Below are positions 35,754 through 44,832 of a stretch of DNA of 60,481 nt, one piece after another. The notes under the pieces are model-generated. The model worked only from the letters and a program-made list of their open reading frames with translations. It was not told the origin of the DNA and did no database searches. The DNA is from Occultella glacieicola (GTDB lineage Bacteria; Actinomycetota; Actinomycetes; Actinomycetales; Beutenbergiaceae), in NCBI RefSeq assembly GCF_004353825.1, contig NZ_SMNA01000017.1, forward strand, positions 1-60,481, given 5' to 3'. Each line of letters starts with the position of its first letter. Position 1 is the stretch's first letter. The translations under genes were made by a program, and so were the position numbers.

Positions 35754-36287
35754 ATGGCTGAGAAGGCTGTGAAGGCGGAGAACAAGGCCGACAAGGCCGT
35801 GGCGGAGAAGTCCGCGAAGTCGGAGGCGGCCACCGAGTCGCGTCCGGGCACCCTCAAGGTGCACCACCTGCGTCCCGCCCCGGGTGCCAGGACCGCGAAG
35901 ACCCGTGTGGGTCGCGGTGAGGGATCCAAGGGCAAGACCGCCGGTCGCGGCACCAAGGGCACGAAGGCGCGTTACCAGGTGCCGGCGCGGTTCGAAGGTG
36001 GTCAGACGCCGCTGCACATGCGGCTGCCGAAGCTGCGCGGGTTCCGGAACCCGTTCCGTACCGAGTACCAGGTGGTGAACCTGGACAAGTTGTCGGCGCT
36101 CTACCCCGAGGGTGGCGCGGTCAGCGTGTCCGACCTGGTCGCGAAGGGTGCCGTGCGTGACGGCCACCCGGTCAAGGTGCTCGGCACCGGCGAGGTCAGC
36201 GTGAAGCTGGACGTCACCGCGCACGCGTACTCCGCGTCCGCGAAGGACAAGATCGTCGCAGCAGGCGGAAGCATCGAGCAGGCCTGA
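35754..36287 (+). CDS. rplO: 50S ribosomal protein L15
   Basis: This 177-aa protein is a late assembly protein of the 50S subunit. A Lys/Ala/Glu-rich extension of about 30 residues precedes the core ([20 protein letters not shown], then the Gly-rich [10 protein letters not shown]). The C-terminal domain is complete. It is the last ribosomal gene before a strong terminator; secY lies beyond the terminator. Confidence 0.98.
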   Translation: MAEKAVKAENKADKAVAEKSAKSEAATESRPGTLKVHHLRPAPGARTAKTRVGRGEGSKGKTAGRGTKGTKARYQVPARFEGGQTPLHMRLPKLRGFRNPFRTEYQVVNLDKLSALYPEGGAVSVSDLVAKGAVRDGHPVKVLGTGEVSVKLDVTAHAYSASAKDKIVAAGGSIEQA

Positions 36288-36299
36288 GGCACCCAAGGT

Positions 36300-36340
36300 G
36301 TACGGCGGCGCAGGAAACAATGGTTCCTGCGCCGCCGTAC
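36300..36340 (+). terminator. Strong terminator between rplO and secY
   Basis: Arms 36300-36316 and 36324-36340 are perfectly complementary over 17 bp (GTACGGCGGCGCAGGAA in the left arm) with loop ACAATGG, extendable by three pairs. It implies that secY-adk-map can be transcribed separately. Confidence 0.85.
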
Positions 36341-36441
36341 GCCGTTACCGGCCCGACGACCGTTAAGGTCGGACGGTACCCATCGGGCGAACCGGTGTGC
36401 GCGAGATGCGCACCGACCCGTTGACCCAAGCAGGAGGACCT

Positions 36442-37743
36442 TTGCTCGGCGCATTCGCTCGCGCGTTCCGGACCCCGGACCTGCGGAAGAAGTTGCTCTT
36501 CACGCTGGCCATGATGGCCCTGTTCCGGCTCGGTTCGTTCGTCCCCACGCCCGGCGTCGACTACGTCAACGTCCAGCAGTGCATCGGCACCGCAGGCGAT
36601 GGCCAGGACGTCCTCGGCCTGGTCAACCTCTTCAGTGGTGGCGCACTGCTCCAGCTGTCGGTGTTCGCCCTCGGGATCATGCCGTATATCACCGCGAGCA
36701 TCATCATCCAGCTCCTGCGGGTGGTCATCCCACGGTTCGAGGCCCTGCACAAGGAGGGCCAGTCCGGCACCGCGGTGCTGACCCAGTACACCCGCTACCT
36801 GACCATCTTCCTGGCAGTCCTCCAGGCGACCACGATCATCACGGTCGCCCGGACCGGCAACCTGTTCCCGGACTGCGGGGTCCCGATCATCCCGAACGAC
36901 TCGGCCGTCACGATGATCCTGATGATCGTCACGATGACCGCCGGGACCGGCCTGATCATGTGGATGGGTGAGCTCATCACCGAGCGCGGTGTCGGCAACG
37001 GGATGTCGCTGCTGATCTTCACCTCGATCGCGGCGTCGTTCCCGAGCGCGATGTGGCAGATCGCCACCTCGGACAACGGGATCGTCAACTTCACGATCTT
37101 CCTCGTCATCGCGATCCTGGTCGTCGGCCTGATCGTCTTCGTCGAGCAGTCCCAGCGCCGGATCCCGGTGCAGTACGCGAAGCGCATGGTCGGCCGACGC
37201 ATGTACGGGGGCTCGAGCACGTACATCCCGATCAAGATCAACATGTCCGGTGTGATCCCGGTGATCTTCGCCTCATCCCTTCTCGCGCTCCCGACCCTCG
37301 CGGCGCAGTTCGTCGAGGACCAGACCACCCCATGGGTGCAGTGGGTCGCGGTGAACCTCATGGACCCCGGCGCGAACATCCACATCGCGATCTACATCGT
37401 GCTGATCATCTTCTTCGCGTACTTCTACACCTCGATCACGTTCAACCCGGACGAGGTCGCGGACAACATGAAGCGCTACGGCGGGTTCATCCCGGGCATC
37501 CGCGCCGGCCGGCCCACCGCTGAGTACCTGCAGTTCGTCATCTCGAGGATCACCGCCGCCGGCGCGATCTACCTCGCCCTGGTCGCGCTGATCCCGACGA
37601 TCGCGTTCAAGCTCATGAACATCAGCACCCAGATCCCCTTCGGTGGCGTCTCCCTGCTGATCGTCGTGGGTGTCGGTCTGGAGACCGTCAAGCAGATCGA
37701 CGCGCAGCTCCAGCAGCGCCACTACGAAGGGTTCCTCCGATGA
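36442..37743 (+). CDS. secY: Preprotein translocase subunit SecY
   Basis: This 433-aa protein has ten TM helices and forms the protein-conducting channel with SecE and SecG. The plug and helix 2 region FSGGALLQLSVFALGIMPYI, PRFEALHKEGQ and the cytoplasmic loop RRIPVQYAKRMVGRRMYGG are conserved, as is GFIPGIRAGRPTAEYL. AGGAGGA at 36432-36438 selects the TTG at 36442 over an ATG 45 nt upstream. Its stop overlaps adk by 4 bp. Confidence 0.97.
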   Translation: MLGAFARAFRTPDLRKKLLFTLAMMALFRLGSFVPTPGVDYVNVQQCIGTAGDGQDVLGLVNLFSGGALLQLSVFALGIMPYITASIIIQLLRVVIPRFEALHKEGQSGTAVLTQYTRYLTIFLAVLQATTIITVARTGNLFPDCGVPIIPNDSAVTMILMIVTMTAGTGLIMWMGELITERGVGNGMSLLIFTSIAASFPSAMWQIATSDNGIVNFTIFLVIAILVVGLIVFVEQSQRRIPVQYAKRMVGRRMYGGSSTYIPIKINMSGVIPVIFASSLLALPTLAAQFVEDQTTPWVQWVAVNLMDPGANIHIAIYIVLIIFFAYFYTSITFNPDEVADNMKRYGGFIPGIRAGRPTAEYLQFVISRITAAGAIYLALVALIPTIAFKLMNISTQIPFGGVSLLIVVGVGLETVKQIDAQLQQRHYEGFLR

Positions 37744-38309
37744 CTCGACTCGTCCTCCTCGGTCCGCCCGGAGCCGGCAAGGGCACCCAGGCCGCGCGCG
37801 TCGCCGAGCGCCTCGGCGTGCCGGCCATCTCCACCGGTGACATCTTCCGTGCCAACGTTGCCGAGGGCACCGACCTCGGCAAGCTGGCCCAGCGGTACAT
37901 GGACTCGGGCGAGTACGTCCCGGACGAGGTGACCAACGAGATGGTCGCCGACCGCCTGACCCAGCCGGACGCCGTCGGCGGCTTCCTGCTCGACGGTTAT
38001 CCGCGCACCGAGGCCCAGGTGCGCGAGCTGGACGACATGCTGGCCGGTGCCGGCACCGCGCTGACCCGCGTCGTGGAACTGACGGCGGACCCCGAGGAGG
38101 TCGTAGCCAGGCTGTTGAACCGGGCCCAGGAGCAGGGCCGCGCCGACGACACCGAGGACGTCATTCGACGCCGTCTTGAGGTGTACGCCGAGCAGACCGC
38201 ACCGCTGGTCTCGCTCTACTCCGAGCGCGGGCTGCTGGTCCGCGTGGACGGCATGGGCGATGTCGTCGAGGTCACCCAGCGTCTGCTGGCCGCGCTCGAC
38301 GCCGACTGA
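37740..38309 (+). CDS. adk: Adenylate kinase
   Basis: This 189-aa enzyme interconverts ATP, AMP and ADP. The P-loop GPPGAGKGT (8-16), STGDIFR for AMP binding and LLDGYPRTEAQV are present. The LID is the short form without the zinc ribbon (RLLNRAQEQGRADDTEDVIR), as in other actinobacteria. The start overlaps secY. map begins 8 nt after the stop. Confidence 0.98.
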   Translation: MTRLVLLGPPGAGKGTQAARVAERLGVPAISTGDIFRANVAEGTDLGKLAQRYMDSGEYVPDEVTNEMVADRLTQPDAVGGFLLDGYPRTEAQVRELDDMLAGAGTALTRVVELTADPEEVVARLLNRAQEQGRADDTEDVIRRRLEVYAEQTAPLVSLYSERGLLVRVDGMGDVVEVTQRLLAALDAD

Positions 38310-38317
38310 GCCGCGTC

Positions 38318-39136
38318 GTGTTCGGCCGCGACCGGATCGAGTACAAGACCCCCGATCAGATGCGCATCATGCGCCGAGCGGGGCTCGTGGTCGCGGACCT
38401 GCTCGACGCGGTACGGGAGCGGATCCGGCCCGGGGTGACCACGGGCGAGCTCGACGAGGTGGCCGCCCGGGTGATCGCCGACGCCGGCGCCACCTCGAAC
38501 TTCCTGCACTACCACGGCTTCCCGGCCCGGATCTGTGTGTCGGTCAACTCCGAGGTGGTGCACGGCATCCCGGGGGAGCGGGTGATCGAGCCCGGTGACG
38601 TGGTCGCGGTCGATGGCGGCGCCATCGTGGACGGATGGCATGGTGACTCGGCGTTCTCGGTCGTGGTGCCGGACGCCGATCCCGCGGACCTCGACCTCGT
38701 GCGGGTCACGGAGGAGTCGATGTGGGCGGGGATCGCGGCACTCGCCACGGCGGAGCGCCTCGGTCAGGTGGGCGAGGCCATCGACGACGTCGTCACCGCC
38801 GCCGGTGGGCTGGGGATCGTCGCCGAGTACGTCGGCCACGGGATCGGTTCGGCCATGCACCAGCCGCCGGACGTGCTCAACTATCGCTCCGGCCACCGCG
38901 GACCTCGGGTCCGCGCCGGCATGTGCCTCGCCGTCGAGCCGATGCTCGTGCGGGGTGAGCCGGCGACGGCGGTCCTCGCCGACGACTGGACGGTGGTCAC
39001 CGTGGATGGTTCCCGTGCCGCCCACTTCGAGCACACGGTCGCGGTCCACCCGGGTGGAATCTGGGTTCTGACGGCCCGGGACGGGGGCGTGGAGGGCCTC
39101 GCCCGGCACGGGGTGAGGGTGGCTCCGCTCGGCTGA
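38318..39136 (+). CDS. map: Methionine aminopeptidase, type I
   Basis: This 272-aa enzyme removes the N-terminal Met of nascent proteins. The metal ligands are readable: D99 and D110 (VAVDGGAIVDGWHGD), His in GHGIGSAMH, Glu in LAVEPML and Glu in FEHTVAV. H82 of VVHGIPG matches the substrate-contact His. The GTG at 38318 is the start. In many actinobacteria infA follows directly; here about 9 kb of other genes intervene. Confidence 0.97.
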   Translation: MFGRDRIEYKTPDQMRIMRRAGLVVADLLDAVRERIRPGVTTGELDEVAARVIADAGATSNFLHYHGFPARICVSVNSEVVHGIPGERVIEPGDVVAVDGGAIVDGWHGDSAFSVVVPDADPADLDLVRVTEESMWAGIAALATAERLGQVGEAIDDVVTAAGGLGIVAEYVGHGIGSAMHQPPDVLNYRSGHRGPRVRAGMCLAVEPMLVRGEPATAVLADDWTVVTVDGSRAAHFEHTVAVHPGGIWVLTARDGGVEGLARHGVRVAPLG

Positions 39137-39469
39137 TCGAGCGTTCCGAGCACGCCCGTTCGGCCTGCCACATGCTTGGAACGATCAACTCCCACCCCGT
39201 CGTGGGACGCCTCACCCTCGCCTCACCCGCCACGTGAATCTGGTTCACCCACGGCCACCTCGCAATCATCCCTCGAACTCCTTACCGCGCCCGAACCCAG
39301 GTGGTTGAGTTCCACACAGCCGGGGATGTCAGAGGCGGCCGATCCCGCCCCTCGCTTCGCGGGAAGCCACCAGGTTGACGGAGGACGGGGCAGTGTTGAT
39401 TCGTGTCATCACCGATGCGGCGAGGACGATCTCCTGCGCGCACGGAGCACAGGACGACGAGGTAGACCG
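39137..39469 (+). other. Gene-free interval upstream of the glycosylphosphotransferase
   Basis: This 333-bp interval holds no convincing gene. It contains GTGAA-N5-TTCAC (39234-39248), a possible operator, and a TTGACG (39375-39380) without a good -10 partner. The promoter was not placed with confidence. Confidence 0.4.
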
Positions 39470-40948
39470 GTGGCACTGACAACCGACCGTCCCTCTCGGA
39501 TCCGCTCGGGCCGCGGGGAGCTCCTCGCCAGCCTGATCTCGCGGATCGCGTCGCCGGTTCCCGCTGAGGAGGAGCCGACCTGGGCGGAGGCCTCCCGTCG
39601 GTACCGGGCGATCGCGATCGCGTCGGACGCGGTGATCGCCGTGGCCGTCACCTGGCCCGCCGCCGCGTTGATGTACCCGGGCGGCCTCGCGCTCGCCATC
39701 GGAGTCGTCGTGGCCGCGTTGTTCGTGACGACCGTCGCCCTGCACGACGGTTACGACACTCGTCGAGCCGCATCGGGCGCCGCCGAACTCACCGCCATCG
39801 CGCGCAGCGGATTGCTGCTGGCCGTCGGGGTGATGGCCCTGGTCTTCGTGAACGTGGACCTGCCCCGGGTGGCGGTGATCACCAGCCTCGTCCTGATGAC
39901 CGGCGGCGCTCTCGCGCTGCGACTCGGACAGCGCTCCGTGGTTCGGCACGCCCGCTCACGGGGCAGGATGTTGCGGCGCACCCTCCTCGTCGGTTCGCCG
40001 GAGCGGCTCGCACCGGTCCTCGCCGAACTCGCCCGCGAGCCTCGGCACGGCTTCGCGATCACCGGGATCTGCCCGCCCGCCGGCAGCGGTGCCGAGGACT
40101 CCGACGCGCCCGTGGTCGGCACCGTCGAGGAGGTGCCCGACCTCATCCGGAGCCTGCGGGTGGAGACCCTGGTGATCGCCGGGGACGGCATGAGCGTCGA
40201 GGAGCTGACGAGGTTCCGGCGTCGGATCGAAGGGCTCGACGTCGAGTTGCTGGTGGCCCCGAACGTGGCCCGGGCCGGCTCGACCAGAGTGTCGCTGCGG
40301 GGCCTGACGGACACCCCGGTGCTGAGCGTGACCACCGGCCCGGGCCGGCGGCACCACTGGGGCAAGGCGGTCCTCGATCGAGGGCTCGCCGCCGTCCTCC
40401 TGCTGCTCGCCATGCTGGTGCTCGTCCCTGCTGCGATCGCGGTCCGGCTGACCTCCCGGGGGGCCGCGCTGTTCCGGCAGACTCGCGTGGGTCTGAACGG
40501 CCGACCGTTCACGATGTACAAGTTGCGGTCGATGTACCCGGATGCGGAGGCGCGCCTGGCGGCCCTCGAGGGTCGCAGTGACGGCAACGGCACACTGTTC
40601 AAGATGCGTCGCGACCCCCGGACCACGCCGGTCGGCCGGTTCCTGCGCCGCTTCTCCATCGACGAACTCCCGCAGCTGTGGAACGTGCTTCGCGGTGACA
40701 TGTCCCTCGTCGGTCCCCGGCCGCCGCTGGTCAGCGAGGCCGCCGGATACGACGACGCGAGTCGCCAACGGCTGCAGGTCCGTCCCGGGCTCACCGGACT
40801 GTGGCAGGTGAGTGGCCGCTCGGACCTGTCCTGGGAGGAGTCCATCCGGCTCGACCTGCGCTATGTCGACAACTGGACCCTGACCATGGATCTGACGATC
40901 CTCTGGCGCACCGCACGCGCCGTCCTCGGAGGCCGCGGTGCCTATTGA
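39470..40948 (+). CDS. Polyprenyl glycosylphosphotransferase (exopolysaccharide initiation)
   Basis: This 492-aa membrane enzyme would transfer a sugar-1-phosphate to undecaprenyl phosphate, the first step of exopolysaccharide or capsule repeat assembly. It has four N-terminal TM segments (about 48-152), a CoA-binding-like soluble domain (about 168-285), a TM at 302-325, then the bacterial sugar transferase domain with FTMYKLRSM, SIDELPQLWNVLRGDMSLVG (D398/E399) and RPGLTGLWQVSGRSDLSWEE. The GTG at 39470 is the best start; longer starts add unconserved sequence. No glycosyltransferases or Wzx/Wzy are adjacent. The sugar is unknown. Confidence 0.88.
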   Translation: MALTTDRPSRIRSGRGELLASLISRIASPVPAEEEPTWAEASRRYRAIAIASDAVIAVAVTWPAAALMYPGGLALAIGVVVAALFVTTVALHDGYDTRRAASGAAELTAIARSGLLLAVGVMALVFVNVDLPRVAVITSLVLMTGGALALRLGQRSVVRHARSRGRMLRRTLLVGSPERLAPVLAELAREPRHGFAITGICPPAGSGAEDSDAPVVGTVEEVPDLIRSLRVETLVIAGDGMSVEELTRFRRRIEGLDVELLVAPNVARAGSTRVSLRGLTDTPVLSVTTGPGRRHHWGKAVLDRGLAAVLLLLAMLVLVPAAIAVRLTSRGAALFRQTRVGLNGRPFTMYKLRSMYPDAEARLAALEGRSDGNGTLFKMRRDPRTTPVGRFLRRFSIDELPQLWNVLRGDMSLVGPRPPLVSEAAGYDDASRQRLQVRPGLTGLWQVSGRSDLSWEESIRLDLRYVDNWTLTMDLTILWRTARAVLGGRGAY

Positions 40949-40958
40949 ACCAGCGGGT

Positions 40959-41025
40959 TGGTGCCGGGTGGAGGGGGTGCGCCCTCGTACCCCCGACGGG
41001 GGCGCATCCCCGCCTCCCGGCACCA
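40959..41025 (+). terminator. Long imperfect stem-loop after the glycosylphosphotransferase
   Basis: TGGTGCCGGG (40959-40968) pairs with CCCGGCACCA (41016-41025). After four mismatches the stem continues with GGGG pairs and TGCGCCC/GGGCGCA, and an inner CCCCC/GGGGG can fold. It probably ends the upstream transcript, so the next gene is likely separately transcribed. Confidence 0.6.
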
Positions 41026-41044
41026 CGTCGCGCGTGGTGCGTCG

Positions 41045-41830
41045 ATGATCGCCGGACGGGCGCCCGTCGCGGCGACGATGGAGGCAGACGTCGACGACCT
41101 GCACCTCGCCCAGGTGCTGGCCGGTTCGACCGGCGACCTCCTCGAGGAGTTGCGCGCCGACTGTGCAGGGCTCGAGCCTTCCGAACTCGGCCGTCGCGCC
41201 CGGGCGCGGGCGGGCAGTTTCCTGGCGTCCCAACTGATCGCACGATGCCCGATGGACTCGGTGCTGTCCGGCGTGAACGCGGGCAGTTCGGACCCGCGGG
41301 CCAGACGCACGTGGTTGATCGGCGCACTGGACGGCGCCGAGGAGTTCGCGACCGGCCGCCGGGACTGGGGGGTCAGCGTCGCCCTCCGGTCCGGGGGCGT
41401 CGTGACGGCGGCCGCCGTGGCTCTCCCGGGGCTGGACATGCTGCTCAGCATCGATTCGAGGACCCCGCCGTATCCCGGTGAGGCGCAGCGGCGCCTGGTC
41501 GTCGAGCGGGGCGCCAGCGCGGCGCTGGTGGACGCGGTGGCCGTGGCGATCGGCGGTCGCGCTGTCCGGGCCGGGTCCGTCGCGTACCGCACCGCGGCCG
41601 TCGTGCGGGGTGAGGCGGACGCGCACCTGCACCTGGGCCGACTGCCGGTCTGGGACGTCGCGGCTCCGGTTGCCGTGGCACGCGCGGCCGGGCTCCACAC
41701 GAGCCTACTGAACGGCAGCGAGGTCCCACTCGACCGGCCCGACCACGTGGTGCCCGACCTGATCATCTGCCGCAGGGAACTGGCGCCGGAACTCCTCCGG
41801 ATCGTCAGCGCCATGCCGCTGACCGAATGA
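41045..41830 (+). CDS. CysQ/inositol-monophosphatase-like protein with degenerate active site
   Basis: This 261-aa protein is related to 3'(2'),5'-bisphosphate nucleotidase/IMPase enzymes, which remove phosphate using metal ions. The core motif DPxDGT reads GALDGAEEF here (93-101): the first Asp is Gly and the second Asp (D96) stays. The upstream Glu pair expected before it is also absent (LSGVNAGSS). WDVAAPVAV (203-211) keeps the distal Asp. Two of the usual metal ligands are therefore missing, which suggests loss of phosphatase activity. ATG 41045 is used; ATG 41078 is an alternative. Neither has a clear ribosome site. Confidence 0.7.
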   Translation: MIAGRAPVAATMEADVDDLHLAQVLAGSTGDLLEELRADCAGLEPSELGRRARARAGSFLASQLIARCPMDSVLSGVNAGSSDPRARRTWLIGALDGAEEFATGRRDWGVSVALRSGGVVTAAAVALPGLDMLLSIDSRTPPYPGEAQRRLVVERGASAALVDAVAVAIGGRAVRAGSVAYRTAAVVRGEADAHLHLGRLPVWDVAAPVAVARAAGLHTSLLNGSEVPLDRPDHVVPDLIICRRELAPELLRIVSAMPLTE

Positions 41831-42165
41831 CCGGGCCAGGGCCGGCTCCGCGAGCGGCGCAGCGAAGCCGGGTTCGCGGCGTGTCCTAGCCGGCCAGGAC
41901 CGGCGCGAGTGTGGTAACGAGCAGGTCTCGATCTAGATCATTCACTGACATGATCGCGACCTTCTCGTTATCCTCGGGTGGTCAACCCAGTGTGAGATCG
42001 TCTGCGAGCCGCGTTCGAGCCCGTAACGGTGTGTCAGGGGGGCCTCATCGTCGCTATGCCCGACTCGTTCGGTGGCTTGATCGCTCGGAACGCGCACAGT
42101 GGTGCGCGAAGGTCGTGCTGCCTGCGTGACACGCCGTGGAACCGGATGCCTGCCGGAGGGGCCCG
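41831..42165 (+). other. Gene-free interval upstream of the first LuxR regulator
   Basis: This 335-bp interval has no convincing gene; a 72-codon open frame inside it lacks coding character. It contains a perfect palindrome GATCTAGATC (41930-41939) and ends with GGAGGGG (42155-42161), the ribosome site for the regulator. Its AT-richer middle (41930-42000) is the likeliest promoter region. Confidence 0.4.
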
Positions 42166-44625
42166 GTGACGGCCGAGACCGCGTCGCTCCCTCCTGGCCT
42201 GCCGCGGATCCCACGTGACACCCAGATCAGCGAGCACGTGCTCAACACGCTTGCGGGCGAGCACCCGCTCACGGTCCTGCGTGGGCCGCGGGGGTACGGG
42301 AAGACCAGTGCCATCGTGACCTGGATGCGCAGCGCCGACCGCCCGCACGCGACCGTCTACGTCACCCTCAGCATCGCCAGCAACGAACTGGACGGATACT
42401 GGGCGGAGCTACGGTCGGGGCTCGAGCGAGCGGAACTCCTGGGCCCTGCGGCACCGGGTTCCGACCCGCATGCGGACGTGACCGTGCTGCTCGCGGAGCG
42501 GCGGGAGCCACTGGTCCTGATCATCGACGACTTCCACGAGGCCGGGCTCAAACACGGCGCCGCGACGATCGACGACGAGATGGTCGACCTCGTGCGGCAG
42601 AACGACCAGCTGTTCCTGGTGGTCGGTTCACGGACCCTGCGAGCACTCGAGACCACCGGTGCCCTGTCCGTCGAGGCCGCGATGATCGGTCCGGCCGACC
42701 TGCGGATGACCGGGCCGCAGGTGCACGACCTGGCGTCCCGGCTCGGGCTCACGATCACGATGGACCAGGCCCAGCAGATCGCCGTCGACCTGGGTGGTTG
42801 GCCCTCGGCGATCCGGGCCGGGCTGATGCGTGCCGTGTCCGGCTCCGACGGCATCGACGGGCCGCTGGTCGACGGGAGCCTCGTCGATGGTTACATCGCC
42901 ACGATGGTGCGCGACCTGCGGTTCGAGAACGTGCGTTCGTTCCTGCTGCGCACGGCGATCCCCGAGCAGTTCGACATCGAGATGGCCCGCGCGATCGCAC
43001 CCGAGGGCAACACCGTCCGGATCCTGCGGAACGTGCGGGCGGCCGGGCTGCTCAGTGAGCGGCACACCGTCGAGGGGCAGATGTACTCCTACGCCCCGGC
43101 GATCCGCAACGCACTGATCCGGGTCATGCGGGAGTCACGCCCCGAGCTGTTCCGGGAGGTGCATCTGGCGCTGATGCATCTCTCGGCTGCCAACCGGGAC
43201 CCCGGCGAGACGCTGACACATGCGGTGCACGCGGCCCAGTGGGCCACTGCGATGGACGTCATCGAACGGCAGTGGGCGCGCCTGCTCACGCACCAGCCGC
43301 TGACCCTGATCGCCGCGGCGCGGCGGTTCCCCGACGACATGGTCGCGCAGAACGCCCGGCTCCGGGTGGCCGTCGACTACGTCGAGGGCGCACTCGACCC
43401 ACACTCACCGGACACGAACATCTGGGCGGTCCCGGACTACAGCGCCATCAACGCCATCGTCGAGGAGAACCGGTCGGAGGCAGGGGATCCCGAGCGCGAC
43501 GAGAGCCTCGTGCTCCTGCAGTGGGGCATCTCCAGTCTGCTCGGCGGCAACCTGGACACGGCCATCTACGCCTTCGGCCGTGCCCGTGAGCGCGGACTGA
43601 TCTCGCCGGCGGACACCGGCGCGCTCCAGATGGGGACCGTCGGCCTCGCCCTGGTGCACGCCGTGAACGGCGAGCCGGACCTGGCCCTGCGCTGGCTGGA
43701 GGACTCCACCCTCCAGGACCGGATCCAGCACGCCCAGCCCGAGGATGCCCGGGACATCTCGCTGGTCGCGGCCAGCATCGCCCGGGCACTCGCCATGGCC
43801 GACGCAGCCCACCCCGGCGCCGACGAGGCGGTCGCCACGATGATCGAACCACGGCACCGGGACGAGCTCTGGGCACTGACCGTGTTCATCCGAGCCCACC
43901 ACGTGGTGCTCCACGGCACTCCGGACCGGATGTTCCGGCAGACCAACCACCTGCGCGCCGCGCTGCGCCACATCGCCCGCGGGAGCCTGGTCGAAGCGGT
44001 CCTCAGCTCGACCCTCGTGGAGTTGCTCCTGGTGGCCCAGATGCCGGGGGTGGCCCGTGAGGTCGCGGACCGCTACGACGGAAACCCGGTGGCCTGGGCC
44101 GCGATCGCGAAGGTGCATCTGACCGACCGGACGTTCGGGGAGGCGATCGCCTACGCGACGAAGTCGCTCGACTCCGGAGGGTCGCGGCGCGCGGCCATGG
44201 AGTGCCAGGTCATCCTGGCCAGCGCCCACCACGCGTTGGGCAACCTCACCGAGGCCAGGCGGGCGTTCGCCGACGCCGTACGGCTGGGGCAGGCGACCGG
44301 GCAGCGGCGACCGTTCTTCCTGATGCAGCGGTACGTCTTCGACACCCTCGCCGGCGACGACCCCCGGATCCACCAGCTCTGGCCGGGCGCCGAGGGTGCG
44401 CCGGTGCAGCCGCCAGCGCCGCTGGCGGACGAGATGCAGACGCTGACCATGCGGGAGGCGCAGGTGCTGCGGGCGCTCGAGGTCCACGCCGGGCCGGTGG
44501 GCATCGCCCACGACCTCGGACTGTCGGTGAACACCGTGAAGACACACCTGCGCACCATCTACAAGAAGTTCGGCGTCTCGAACCGGAACGAGGCGCTCGC
44601 CGTGGCGGAGCGCGGCCTGCACTGA
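42166..44625 (+). CDS. Large MalT-type (STAND) LuxR-family transcriptional regulator 1
   Basis: This 819-aa regulator has a P-loop NTPase N-terminus, a helical repeat middle and a C-terminal LuxR HTH. Walker A is RGPRGYGKTS (K46) and Walker B LVLIIDDFHEA (D121/D122). The middle contains TPR-like helical repeats (about 370-740). The HTH spans 760-819 with LTMREAQVLRAL and GLSVNTVKTHLRTIYKKFGV. The GTG at 42166 has GGAGGGG four bases upstream. Family members are ATP- and ligand-gated activators; the ligand is unknown. It is a paralog of the next gene. Confidence 0.88.
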   Translation: MTAETASLPPGLPRIPRDTQISEHVLNTLAGEHPLTVLRGPRGYGKTSAIVTWMRSADRPHATVYVTLSIASNELDGYWAELRSGLERAELLGPAAPGSDPHADVTVLLAERREPLVLIIDDFHEAGLKHGAATIDDEMVDLVRQNDQLFLVVGSRTLRALETTGALSVEAAMIGPADLRMTGPQVHDLASRLGLTITMDQAQQIAVDLGGWPSAIRAGLMRAVSGSDGIDGPLVDGSLVDGYIATMVRDLRFENVRSFLLRTAIPEQFDIEMARAIAPEGNTVRILRNVRAAGLLSERHTVEGQMYSYAPAIRNALIRVMRESRPELFREVHLALMHLSAANRDPGETLTHAVHAAQWATAMDVIERQWARLLTHQPLTLIAAARRFPDDMVAQNARLRVAVDYVEGALDPHSPDTNIWAVPDYSAINAIVEENRSEAGDPERDESLVLLQWGISSLLGGNLDTAIYAFGRARERGLISPADTGALQMGTVGLALVHAVNGEPDLALRWLEDSTLQDRIQHAQPEDARDISLVAASIARALAMADAAHPGADEAVATMIEPRHRDELWALTVFIRAHHVVLHGTPDRMFRQTNHLRAALRHIARGSLVEAVLSSTLVELLLVAQMPGVAREVADRYDGNPVAWAAIAKVHLTDRTFGEAIAYATKSLDSGGSRRAAMECQVILASAHHALGNLTEARRAFADAVRLGQATGQRRPFFLMQRYVFDTLAGDDPRIHQLWPGAEGAPVQPPAPLADEMQTLTMREAQVLRALEVHAGPVGIAHDLGLSVNTVKTHLRTIYKKFGVSNRNEALAVAERGLH

Positions 44626-44767
44626 GGCTGGGTTCCGTTCCGTCAGGAACGCGGCAGGAGGAGCCTGTCGAAGCCGCACGTAATGGCATCCAATGGCACG
44701 AAGTCCGGTCGCGACGTCGCCAGTTCGTCGTCGGAAGGCTGACGTACGGCCGCGGGGTCGACCATGA

Positions 44768-44790
44768 TGGTGACTTGTTCGAGGTCACCA
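44768..44790. promoter_or_regulatory. Inverted repeat upstream of LuxR regulator 2 (candidate operator)
   Basis: TGGTGAC (44768-44774) and GTCACCA (44784-44790) are a perfect 7-bp inverted repeat with a 9-bp spacer, 42 bp before the ATG of the second regulator. Confidence 0.35.
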
Positions 44791-44832
44791 GCGCCCCCGA
44801 TGGGCGATCGGGTGACCGGGGAGGAGCGGACG

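Noticed and set aside
41911-42129. 72-codon open frame before the first LuxR regulator
   Set aside because: Composition is Ser/Arg-biased as in random GC-rich frames, without a ribosome site or similarity.
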